Positions 1 to 4,772 of a stretch of DNA of 6,549 nt are shown piece after piece (the stretch's first letter is position 1; every line of letters starts with the position of its first letter). The notes under the pieces were generated by a model that was given only the letters and a program-made list of their open reading frames with translations, was not told where the DNA came from and did not search any database. The position numbers and the translations under genes were made by a program. This stretch comes from an uncultured Eubacteriales bacterium (lineage in GTDB: Bacteria > Bacillota > Clostridia > Christensenellales > CAG-138): NCBI GenBank assembly GCA_900550525.1, contig URSN01000107.1:1-6549 (forward strand), written 5' to 3'.

Positions 1-367
1 CGAGGTTCAGGTTTCGCTCCAGGCATGTGGCGTCGCAGACGATCACCACCGCGTCCGCGCCGCCAAAGCACAGGAAATCGCGCGCGACCTCCTCCTCGGC
101 CGACTGCGCAAAGAGCGAGTATGCCCCGGGGATATCCACCAGCACGAATGCCTCGCCGTCATGGCGGCACACGCCGCGCGCGCTGCCCACGGTCTTGCCG
201 GGCCAGTTGCCCGTGTGCTGGTGCAGGTGAGTGAGCGCGTTGAACACGGTGCTCTTGCCCACGTTCGGGTTCCCGGCCAGGGCGATCACCCGTGCGGACG
301 CGGCGGGACCGGCGCCGCGTTCGGCCTGCGCGGCGCGGCGTCCGGTGGAAGCGGCGGTCAGTCCCAT
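1..367 (-). CDS. feoB: FeoB ferrous iron transporter, N-terminal G-domain (partial)
   Basis: This is the first 122 codons of FeoB, the inner-membrane Fe2+ permease with a cytosolic GTPase domain; the rest lies beyond the left edge. After a roughly 25-residue Ala/Arg-rich leader, the G1 P-loop GNPNVGKST is at residues 32-40. The FeoB signature [14 protein letters not shown] follows at 47-60 (switch I/G2), then the G3 motif DIPG at 78-81 and the FeoB-typical AYSL just after it. G4, G5 and the transmembrane part are not in the window. The ATG at 367 is the first possible start, because an in-frame TGA lies two codons upstream. It overlaps the end of feoA by 10 bases and has only a weak G-rich Shine-Dalgarno, so translation probably depends on coupling to feoA. 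The leader before the P-loop is longer than usual for FeoB. Identification rests on the motifs and is secure. Confidence 0.96.
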   Translation of the reverse strand, partial: MGLTAASTGRRAAQAERGAGPAASARVIALAGNPNVGKSTVFNALTHLHQHTGNWPGKTVGSARGVCRHDGEAFVLVDIPGAYSLFAQSAEEEVARDFLCFGGADAVVIVCDATCLERNLNL

Positions 368-672
368 GCGCCGTCACCCCGCCGCGCCGCATCCCCTGGC
401 TGCGCCGCCCCGGGCAGCAGCTCCACGCCCGCGGCGTCCGCGTTGCGCAGCGCGATCACCGTGCCGCGCACGAGATAGGCGCGCGGATCGCCGGAGGGCG
501 CGTCGAACAGGCGCGTCACGCTGGCGCAGCCGGTCAGGCCGAGGTCCATCAGCCTGCCGCGCATCGGCCCCTCCAGGCGGATGCGGGCGACGGCGGCCGC
601 GCCGCCGGGCGGCAGGGAGAGCAACGTGCGCGCTTCGTCTGGGCGCACGGACGCCGGGGAAACATGCTGCAT
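358..672 (-). CDS. feoA: FeoA family protein (SH3-like, ferrous iron transport)
   Basis: FeoA is a small cytosolic SH3-like protein that works with FeoB in Fe2+ uptake. The 104-residue product has the family pattern: [15 protein letters not shown] at residues 17-31, then [17 protein letters not shown] at 40-56 and [20 protein letters not shown] at 61-80. About 20 polar residues follow that normal FeoA proteins (about 75-80 aa) lack; their codons run into the feoB start. The frame is open to a GTG at 684, but that codon overlaps the AAGGAG ribosome binding site (684-689). I therefore prefer the ATG at 672, about 11 bases downstream of it. The gene lies directly before feoB, with a 10-base overlap, as in most bacterial feo operons. 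No clear Fur or DtxR operator is visible upstream, only a small palindrome described separately. Confidence 0.93.
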   Translation of the reverse strand: MQHVSPASVRPDEARTLLSLPPGGAAAVARIRLEGPMRGRLMDLGLTGCASVTRLFDAPSGDPRAYLVRGTVIALRNADAAGVELLPGAAQPGDAARRGDGAWD

Positions 673-683
673 GGCGCGGACCA

Positions 684-689
684 CTCCTT
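684..689 (-). promoter_or_regulatory. Shine-Dalgarno of feoA
   Basis: On the minus strand the sequence reads AAGGAG and then 11 bases to the ATG at 672. It decides the start: the upstream in-frame GTG at 684 would lie on the ribosome binding site itself and is unlikely to be used. Confidence 0.7.
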
Positions 690-691
690 TT

Positions 692-709
692 TATGGCTTC
701 TGCGCCATA
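692..709. repeat. Perfect 6+6 inverted repeat next to the feoA ribosome binding site
   Basis: TATGGC (692-697) and GCCATA (704-709) are exact inverted repeats separated by 6 bases. In the feoA transcript this would form a small hairpin ending two bases before the Shine-Dalgarno. In DNA it is an 18-bp dyad that could be an operator. It does not match the Fur consensus or DtxR/IdeR boxes as I know them. It could be chance; the function is unknown. Confidence 0.4.
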
Positions 710-720
710 CTATGCCGGCG

Positions 721-755
721 GGCCGCGCCGGGTGCGCGCCCGGGCGGCGCGGGCC
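721..755. other. GC-rich hairpin between ytvI-like gene and feoA
   Basis: The gap between ytvI and feoA (673-850) contains no supported gene. Its centre can fold: CCGGG (728-732) pairs with CCCGG (739-743) around a 6-base loop, and the flanks GGCCGCG and CGCGGGCC extend the stem imperfectly. No U-run follows on the minus strand, so it is at best a weak terminator or attenuator between ytvI and feoAB. I see no convincing -35/-10 pair for feoA in this gap, so feoAB may be read at least partly from upstream. Confidence 0.3.
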
Positions 756-842
756 GTCACTTTTGCCGCCCCTCCCGCTACTACAAACGCCCTCCGTTCC
801 CCGGCTTGTGGATACGGCGGGCGCGGTACGGCAGCGCGGCGC

Positions 843-861
843 GCGGCGGCTCAGCCGCCGC
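843..861. other. Hairpin enclosing the ytvI-like stop codon
   Basis: An exact 8-bp inverted repeat (843-850 with 854-861) has the 3-base stop codon as its loop. In the minus-strand transcript it would be a GC-only stem with no U-run after it. It may stabilise the end of the message or slow transcription. Chance in GC-rich repeats of GCC codons is also possible. Confidence 0.3.
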
Positions 862-2050
862 CCGGCTGGCCGGCGTCCTGCTGCGCGGGCGCGGCGCTCT
901 CAGGCGGCTTTGGCCGCTGCGGCGGTTCCCCGCCGCCCGGCGCATCGCCTGCGGCCGCCTGTTTGGGCGCTTCCACGCGGCGGAACAGCCGGATCACGCC
1001 CGCGTCGTTCATGCTCACGGCGATGGCCAGCGCCACCGGCAGCCCGAGCAGGCCGATGGGCCCGAACACATAGGTGCCCACGACCATCGACAGCAGCGTG
1101 ACGATGGGGTGCAGCCCCACCTGCTGGCCGACGATCTTCGGCTCGATGACGTTGCGCACGATGACGATCACGACGTACAGCAGCAGCAGCCCGGCGGCGA
1201 GCCGGTAGTTGCCGAGGATGGCGGTGATGATCGCCCAGGGGATGAGCACCGTGCCGCTGCCCACGACCGGCAGGATATCGAACAGGGCGATCAGCAGCGC
1301 GATGAGCACGGCCCCGTCCACGCCCAGCAGCAGCAGGCCCGCCGAAAGTTCGCAGAAGGTGATCAGCAGGATCAGCGCGTAGGAGCGCACATAGCGGCCG
1401 AGCGTTTTGCCCAGGTGCACGCGGATCTCGTGCGCGCGCTGCCGCTGCGGCGCGGAAAGCTGGCCGAGCACGAACCCCTTGAGCAGCGGGTAGTCCGCCG
1501 TGATGAACACCGTGGCGATGATCATGATGAGCGTGTTGAGCAGCCAGCCGGGCACGGAGATGGCGTAGCCGCCAAGCGTCGTCAGCGCCCGGCCGGAGAA
1601 GTTGAGCACCGCCTGCTCGAGGGAGGCGCCGGCGCTTTCGAGCAGGCCGCTGATGGAGCTCAGCGCCGCCGGATCGAGCCGCGCGATGAAGCGTTCCAGC
1701 TCCGCCGAGACCGTCTCCAGCAGCGGCTCGACGACGGTGTTGTACAGCCTTGGCAGGTCGAGCACGAACGCCTTGGCGCTGGCGAACAGCTTGACAAACA
1801 GCAGCGTGAGCGCCAGCCCCAGCAGGCAGTAGAACAGCACGACCGTCACCGCGGCGGCGACGCCCTTGTGCACGCGGCAGCGCCCGTGCAGGAAGCGCAC
1901 GATGGGCTTTAGCAGCAGCGACACCAGCAGTGCGACGACGAACGGCGCCAGCACGGGCAGAGCCTTGCGGCACAGGAAGACCGCGATGGCAAGGATCACG
2001 GCCGCGTAGCAAAAGCGGATGAGGAAACGTTTCTGTGCGTCGGTGTTCAA
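851..2050 (-). CDS. ytvI: YtvI-like sporulation integral membrane protein (AI-2E transporter family)
   Basis: This is a 399-residue polytopic membrane protein of the AI-2E family, the PurR/TqsA-like permease fold. Two hydrophobic segments at about 12-50 and one at 62-87 lead into a long amphipathic region at 90-150. Further membrane segments lie at about 165-187, 223-243, 246-278, 283-302 and 313-347. The conserved C-terminal signatures are present: DILPVVGSGTVLIPWAI (258-274), IEPKIVGQQVGLHP (302-315) and GPIGLLGLPVAL (330-341). The DILP...PW and EPK-V-G-Q-GLHP forms resemble the YtvI branch found in endospore formers; the transported substrate is not known. The start is a TTG at 2050, with GGGAGG six bases upstream; no ATG exists in this part of the frame. 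The last 40 residues are a Pro/Gly/Ala/Gln-rich tail not typical of the family. The gene is divergent from mntP and is followed by feoAB on the same strand. Confidence 0.9.
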   Translation of the reverse strand: MNTDAQKRFLIRFCYAAVILAIAVFLCRKALPVLAPFVVALLVSLLLKPIVRFLHGRCRVHKGVAAAVTVVLFYCLLGLALTLLFVKLFASAKAFVLDLPRLYNTVVEPLLETVSAELERFIARLDPAALSSISGLLESAGASLEQAVLNFSGRALTTLGGYAISVPGWLLNTLIMIIATVFITADYPLLKGFVLGQLSAPQRQRAHEIRVHLGKTLGRYVRSYALILLITFCELSAGLLLLGVDGAVLIALLIALFDILPVVGSGTVLIPWAIITAILGNYRLAAGLLLLYVVIVIVRNVIEPKIVGQQVGLHPIVTLLSMVVGTYVFGPIGLLGLPVALAIAVSMNDAGVIRLFRRVEAPKQAAAGDAPGGGEPPQRPKPPESAAPAQQDAGQPGGG

Positions 2051-2056
2051 AGCGCG

Positions 2057-2062
2057 CCTCCC
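2057..2062 (-). promoter_or_regulatory. Shine-Dalgarno for the TTG start of ytvI-like gene
   Basis: GGGAGG on the minus strand lies 6 bases before the TTG at 2050. It supports this uncommon start codon; there is no competing ATG or GTG nearby. Confidence 0.75.
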
Positions 2063-2079
2063 GGAGGGTGAATATCTTT

Positions 2080-2109
2080 TTTATAGCATGTTCCCGTACC
2101 CCTTGTAAA
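2080..2109 (-). promoter_or_regulatory. Sigma-A-like promoter for ytvI-like gene
   Basis: On the minus strand, TTTACA (2109-2104) and TATAAA (2085-2080) are 18 bases apart, close to the vegetative consensus. The -10 box lies about 30 bases before the TTG start. Its -35 box overlaps the -35 box of the opposite mntP promoter. A sporulation sigma factor cannot be excluded for a YtvI homologue; the call rests on consensus by eye. Confidence 0.55.
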
Positions 2110-2115
2110 CAGGGG
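2099..2115. promoter_or_regulatory. Imperfect palindrome over the shared -35 region (candidate operator)
   Basis: CCCCT (2099-2103) and AGGGG (2111-2115) are exact inverted repeats around TGTAAAC. The 17-bp dyad covers the -35 elements of both divergent promoters, which is where a regulator could control mntP and ytvI together. It matches no operator consensus that I can name with certainty. Confidence 0.35.
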
Positions 2116-2133
2116 GCGGTGCTGTGTTATAAT
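2103..2133 (+). promoter_or_regulatory. Sigma-A-like promoter for the mntP operon
   Basis: TTGTAA (2103-2108) and a perfect TATAAT (2128-2133) are separated by 19 bases, slightly longer than ideal. The expected transcription start near 2140 leaves a leader of only about 45 bases before the mntP ATG. That is too short for the yybP-ykoY manganese riboswitch that often controls mntP. Confidence 0.6.
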
Positions 2134-2183
2134 ATTGCCCAGAAAATTTCACGATTGCGCTCAGAGGCGCGCAGGGGGATGGG

Positions 2184-2750
2184 ATGGCATTTTGGGAGCT
2201 GCTGCTCACGGGCGTGGGGCTGTCGGCGGACGCGTTTGCCGCGTCGCTGTGCCAGGGGCTGCGCATGCGCCGGCTGTCGCCTGGCCGCATGGCGGCGGTC
2301 GGGCTGTTCTTCGGGGGCTTTCAGGCGCTGATGCCGCTGCTGGGGTATTTGCTCGGCAGCCAGCTGGAGCAATACATCACGCGCGTGGATCACTGGATCG
2401 TGTTCGCGCTGCTGCTGTTCATCGGCGGCAAGATGATCGTGGAGGCGCTGCGCGGCGAGGACGGGGCGGACGGGCCTGAGGGGCGCGCCTGGCTGCTGTC
2501 GCTCCTGCTGCTGGCGGTCGCCACGAGCGTGGATGCGCTGGCGGTGGGCATATCGTTCGCCTTTTTGCAGGTCAGGATCGTCCCGGCGGCGCTGACCATC
2601 GGCGTGGAGACGTTCGTGCTCAGCGCCGTGGGCGTGGAACTGGGCCGCCGCTTCGGCACGCGCTTTGGCAGGCAGGCGGGCGTCGCCGGCGGCGTGATCC
2701 TCGTGCTCATCGGCACGAAGATCCTGCTGGAGCATCTCGGCGTGCTGTGA
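2184..2750 (+). CDS. mntP: Manganese efflux pump MntP
   Basis: MntP exports Mn2+ across the cytoplasmic membrane and prevents manganese poisoning. The 188-residue product has the usual family length and six hydrophobic segments in two repeated halves (about 1-20, 35-58, 70-88, 103-126, 131-153 and 164-186). Each half carries the signature acidic motif: LSADAFAAS (13-21, Asp16) and ATSVDALAVGISFAFL (113-128, Asp117). These match the aspartates known to matter in MntP proteins. The first is usually LSMDAF, so the Met-to-Ala change is a minor variant. The ATG at 2184 has AGGGGG five bases upstream; another ATG at 2179 is out of frame. It is the first gene of a likely three-gene plus-strand operon, with 24 bases before the next gene. 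Confidence 0.95.
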   Translation: MAFWELLLTGVGLSADAFAASLCQGLRMRRLSPGRMAAVGLFFGGFQALMPLLGYLLGSQLEQYITRVDHWIVFALLLFIGGKMIVEALRGEDGADGPEGRAWLLSLLLLAVATSVDALAVGISFAFLQVRIVPAALTIGVETFVLSAVGVELGRRFGTRFGRQAGVAGGVILVLIGTKILLEHLGVL

Positions 2751-2774
2751 CCGCCGCAGGACAAAAGGGGGAAA

Positions 2775-3368
2775 ATGGAGATGGACCTTGACGCGCTGCT
2801 CGCCTTTTTGCACCTGGCCGAGCGGCTCAAGGGCGCGCCGCGCCACTGCTTCACCACATCCGGCGCGCCGGAGAGCGTGGCCGCGCACGCAGGGCGGCTC
2901 GCGCTGCTTGCGTGGCTGCTCGCCGGCGAGCAGCCGGACGTGGACATGCGCCGCGTGGTGGAGCTCGCGCTCGTGCACGACCTGGGCGAGGCGGTGACGG
3001 GGGATATCCCAAGCTTTGCCAAGACCGAAAGGGACGAGCGCGTCGAGGCGGATGCGCTCGCCGGCATCGCGGAGCTGGCGCCCGCCGGCCGCCGGGCCGC
3101 GCTCGCGGCGCTGTTTGCCGAGTGGGAGGCGCAGCGGACGCGCGAGGCGCGCTTTTGCCGCGCGCTGGACAAGCTCGAGGCGGCCATCGCGCACAACGAG
3201 AGCGACATCGGGACGTGGCTGCCGCTCGAGTATGCGCTCAACCCCGTCTACGGCGCGGAGGAGGCGGCGGAGTTCCCGTGCCTTGCGCGCCTGCAGGCGC
3301 GCATCCGGCGCGACGCGCTCAAAAAGATCGGGCGGCACACGGCCGCGGAAAGGAAGGAAGGACCATGA
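2775..3368 (+). CDS. HD-domain protein, HDDC2/YfbR-like 5'-deoxynucleotidase
   Basis: This is a 197-residue HD-superfamily phosphohydrolase (HD_3 type). Relatives are metal-dependent (Co2+, Mn2+) enzymes that remove phosphate from deoxynucleoside 5'-monophosphates in the cytosol. The metal and catalytic residues are visible: ESVAAHA with His38, LVHDLGEAVTGDIP with His68, Asp69, Glu72 and Asp77, and ALDKLEA with Asp132. The ERVEADAL segment and the EWEAQRTREARFCRALDKLE helix are characteristic of HDDC2-like proteins. One variation is that the acidic residue before the first His (usually SVAEH or SVSDH) is Ala. The second ATG, at 2781, is 9 bases from AGGGGG (2766-2771), a better spacing than the 3 bases of the first ATG at 2775, so the true protein may be two residues shorter. 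Its stop overlaps the next start as ATGA. Exact substrate unknown. Confidence 0.88.
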   Translation: MEMDLDALLAFLHLAERLKGAPRHCFTTSGAPESVAAHAGRLALLAWLLAGEQPDVDMRRVVELALVHDLGEAVTGDIPSFAKTERDERVEADALAGIAELAPAGRRAALAALFAEWEAQRTREARFCRALDKLEAAIAHNESDIGTWLPLEYALNPVYGAEEAAEFPCLARLQARIRRDALKKIGRHTAAERKEGP

Positions 3369-3916
3369 CGGAGTGGGAAGCCTATTTTGACCTGATCGCC
3401 GCGCGGCAGAGCTGCCGCCGCTTCGACCCGGCGCGCCCGGCGGAGCGGGAGAAGCTCGTGCGCTGCGTGGAGGCGGCGCGCCTTGCGCCGTCGGCGTGCA
3501 ACAGCCAGCCGTGGCGCTTTCATGTGGCGGACACGCCCGCGCTGTGCGCGGCGCTGCGGCCGTGCGTGCAGCGGCTCGGCATGAACCGCTTTGCGGACGA
3601 ATGCCCGGCGTTCATCGTGGTGACGGAGGAGCGCGCGGTGCTCAAGCCCCTCATGGCCGCGCACCTGAGCGAGCGGGAGTTTTCGAGCATCGACATCGGC
3701 ATCGCCACGGCGCAGCTGTGCCTTGCGGCCACGGCGCAGGGCCTGTCCACGTGCATTCTCGGCTGGCTGGACGGCAGGAAGGTCTGTGCGGCGCTCGGCC
3801 TGCCGGAGGATACGCGCGTGCGCCTGGTGATCGCCGTCGGCTACGCGCTGCCGGACGATCCGCTGCGCAAAAAGCAGCGCAAGCCGCTCGAACAGGTGCT
3901 CGCCATCCACGAGTGA
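3365..3916 (+). CDS. Nitroreductase family FMN-dependent oxidoreductase
   Basis: This 183-residue protein of the compact nitroreductase class binds FMN and uses NAD(P)H to reduce an unknown substrate. The FMN-phosphate motif RQSCRRF is at residues 14-20, APSACNSQPWRFHV at 41-54, and the dimer and flavin region DIGIATAQLCLAATAQGLSTCILGW at 110-134. It ends with VIAVGYALPDDPLRKKQRKPLEQV (155-178), the typical nitroreductase tail. The frame is open far upstream, but the ATG at 3365 overlaps the preceding stop (ATGA) and follows a repeated AAGGAAGG ribosome binding site; the protein begins properly there. Translational coupling with the HD gene is likely. The physiological substrate cannot be told from sequence; such enzymes reduce quinones, nitroaromatics or flavins, and some act in nucleotide or cofactor metabolism. 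Confidence 0.92.
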   Translation: MTEWEAYFDLIAARQSCRRFDPARPAEREKLVRCVEAARLAPSACNSQPWRFHVADTPALCAALRPCVQRLGMNRFADECPAFIVVTEERAVLKPLMAAHLSEREFSSIDIGIATAQLCLAATAQGLSTCILGWLDGRKVCAALGLPEDTRVRLVIAVGYALPDDPLRKKQRKPLEQVLAIHE

Positions 3917-3923
3917 GGGCCGC

Positions 3924-3948
3924 GCCGCCGCCGGGGCAAAGCGGCGGC
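3924..3948. terminator. Hairpin after the nitroreductase gene
   Basis: GCCGCCGC (3924-3931) and GCGGCGGC (3941-3948) form an exact 8-bp stem with a 9-base loop. It starts eight bases after the nitroreductase stop. No T-run follows, so it resembles the U-less stem terminators or mRNA 3' stabilisers of GC-rich genomes. Confidence 0.45.
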
Positions 3949-3956
3949 AGGACAAA

Positions 3957-3991
3957 GCGCGCCGGGCGCAGCTCTGCTGCGCCCGGCGCGC
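3957..3991. terminator. Perfect 16-bp bidirectional hairpin at the convergent junction
   Basis: Positions 3957-3972 are the exact reverse complement of 3976-3991, leaving a 3-base TCT loop. The stem is almost all G/C. It lies between two convergent genes (the nitroreductase ending at 3916 and the kinase-like gene ending at 4011), so it can serve both. There is no T-run on the plus side, and only TTTG shortly after the stem on the minus side. Confidence 0.65.
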
Positions 3992-4010
3992 CGTGCGTTC
4001 AGGGCCGCGC

Positions 4011-4772
4011 TTACAGGCAGTTGAGCTCGTGGCGGATCTCCAGCGCGGAGGCGTAGCCGCCCGCGCGCATCCGCGTGAGGATGGCGCACAGCGCGTGCGG
4101 CGCGTCCGGGGGGAGCAGCGGCAGCAGCGCCGCGCCGAAGGCGCAAAGGTCGTCCGCCGCGCCGCACGCCGGCGGCACGGGCGGCACATACAGGCAGGGG
4201 AGCGCCGCCGCGTCCGCATCGCCGGGGGAGAAGTACCACACCGCCCCGGCCGAGACCGCGCCGTGCGCCGCCGCATCGCCCAGGCTGTGCAGCACCAGCA
4301 GCGCATCGCACACGCGCCTGAGCGCAAGCAGCAGCGCCGCGCCGTCCGGCCGCGGCCCGTCCGGCAGGGCGTACAGCGGCGGCGCGGGCACGCTCACAAA
4401 AAGGCCGTCCGCCTCGAACGCGTCGATGTTGACGACGATGGCGCTGCACGCCGACAGCGCGCGCAGCGATGCGGCGCGCTGCAAGCAGGCCTGCCGCGCC
4501 GCGTCCGGCAGCGCCCGCGCCGCCAGGCGCACCCGCGCGCCGGCTGCGGCGGCGAACCCGGCGCAGGCGTAAGCGTCCCCGTCCGCCCCGGCGGGCAGCG
4601 CCATGCCGGGCAGATACCGCCCGCGCAGCAGCCGGCCCGGCGGCAGGCGCGCGCCGCCGTCCTCCGGCGGGAGCGGGGCGCGGCCGCGGGCGGGGCAGCG
4701 CCGCGCGCGCGGCGGCAGGGGCGAAAAGCAGTGCGGGCAGCGGCGCGCCGCGTCAGGAGAGCGCCGCCGCAA
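4011..4772 (-). CDS. Zinc-ribbon protein with degenerate Ser/Thr kinase-like domain (probable pseudokinase)
   Basis: About 253 residues. The order follows clostridial zinc-ribbon kinases. A ribbon (C12PHC15 ... C26P) comes first, with its fourth Cys replaced (CPARG). Next is the entry motif LPPGRLLRGRYL (43-54), then a loop where G-x-G-x-x-G should be (LPAGADGDAYA, 59-69). VRLAARALP (81-89) replaces the VAIKE lysine strand. The C-lobe skeleton remains: LHSLG (161-165), HGAVSAGAV (170-178) at the place of HRDxSPDNI, YVPP (195-198) for YAPPE, and DDLCAFGAALLPLL (207-220) for the DxYxLGATLYxLL helix. The end is YASALEIRHEL (240-250). HRD, the metal Asn, DFG and the lysine are all lost, so catalysis is unlikely. 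No transmembrane segment is visible. The start is uncertain: the frame is open to an ATG at 4844 without a Shine-Dalgarno, giving an Arg-rich shadow of the peptidase. I prefer the TTG at 4772, near where relatives begin. It overlaps the peptidase gene, so coupling is likely. Relationship to kinases is inferred from pattern. Confidence 0.68.
   Translation of the reverse strand: MRRRSPDAARRCPHCFSPLPPRARRCPARGRAPLPPEDGGARLPPGRLLRGRYLPGMALPAGADGDAYACAGFAAAAGARVRLAARALPDAARQACLQRAASLRALSACSAIVVNIDAFEADGLFVSVPAPPLYALPDGPRPDGAALLLALRRVCDALLVLHSLGDAAAHGAVSAGAVWYFSPGDADAAALPCLYVPPVPPACGAADDLCAFGAALLPLLPPDAPHALCAILTRMRAGGYASALEIRHELNCL

Noticed and set aside
673..850. A Fur box or DtxR-type operator upstream of feoA
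   Set aside because: No AT-rich 19-bp dyad of either type is present; the only dyad is TATGGC-N6-GCCATA.
581..1912. A 443-codon open frame on the plus strand opposite ytvI
   Set aside because: Its translation is Arg/Gln/His/Asp-rich without any domain, and the opposite frame encodes a clear membrane protein. It is a GC-rich shadow frame.
2134..2183. A yybP-ykoY manganese riboswitch before mntP
   Set aside because: The leader is only about 45 bases from the predicted start of transcription, too short for the aptamer, and its conserved loops are not seen.
2127..3338. A 403-codon minus-strand frame opposite mntP and the HD gene
   Set aside because: It is antisense to two genes with clear family motifs and has low-complexity basic composition.
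2912..3364. An N-terminal extension of the nitroreductase
   Set aside because: The upstream part of the frame is an Arg/Gly/Ala-rich shadow of the HD gene; the ATG at 3365 has a good ribosome binding site and starts a normal-length enzyme.
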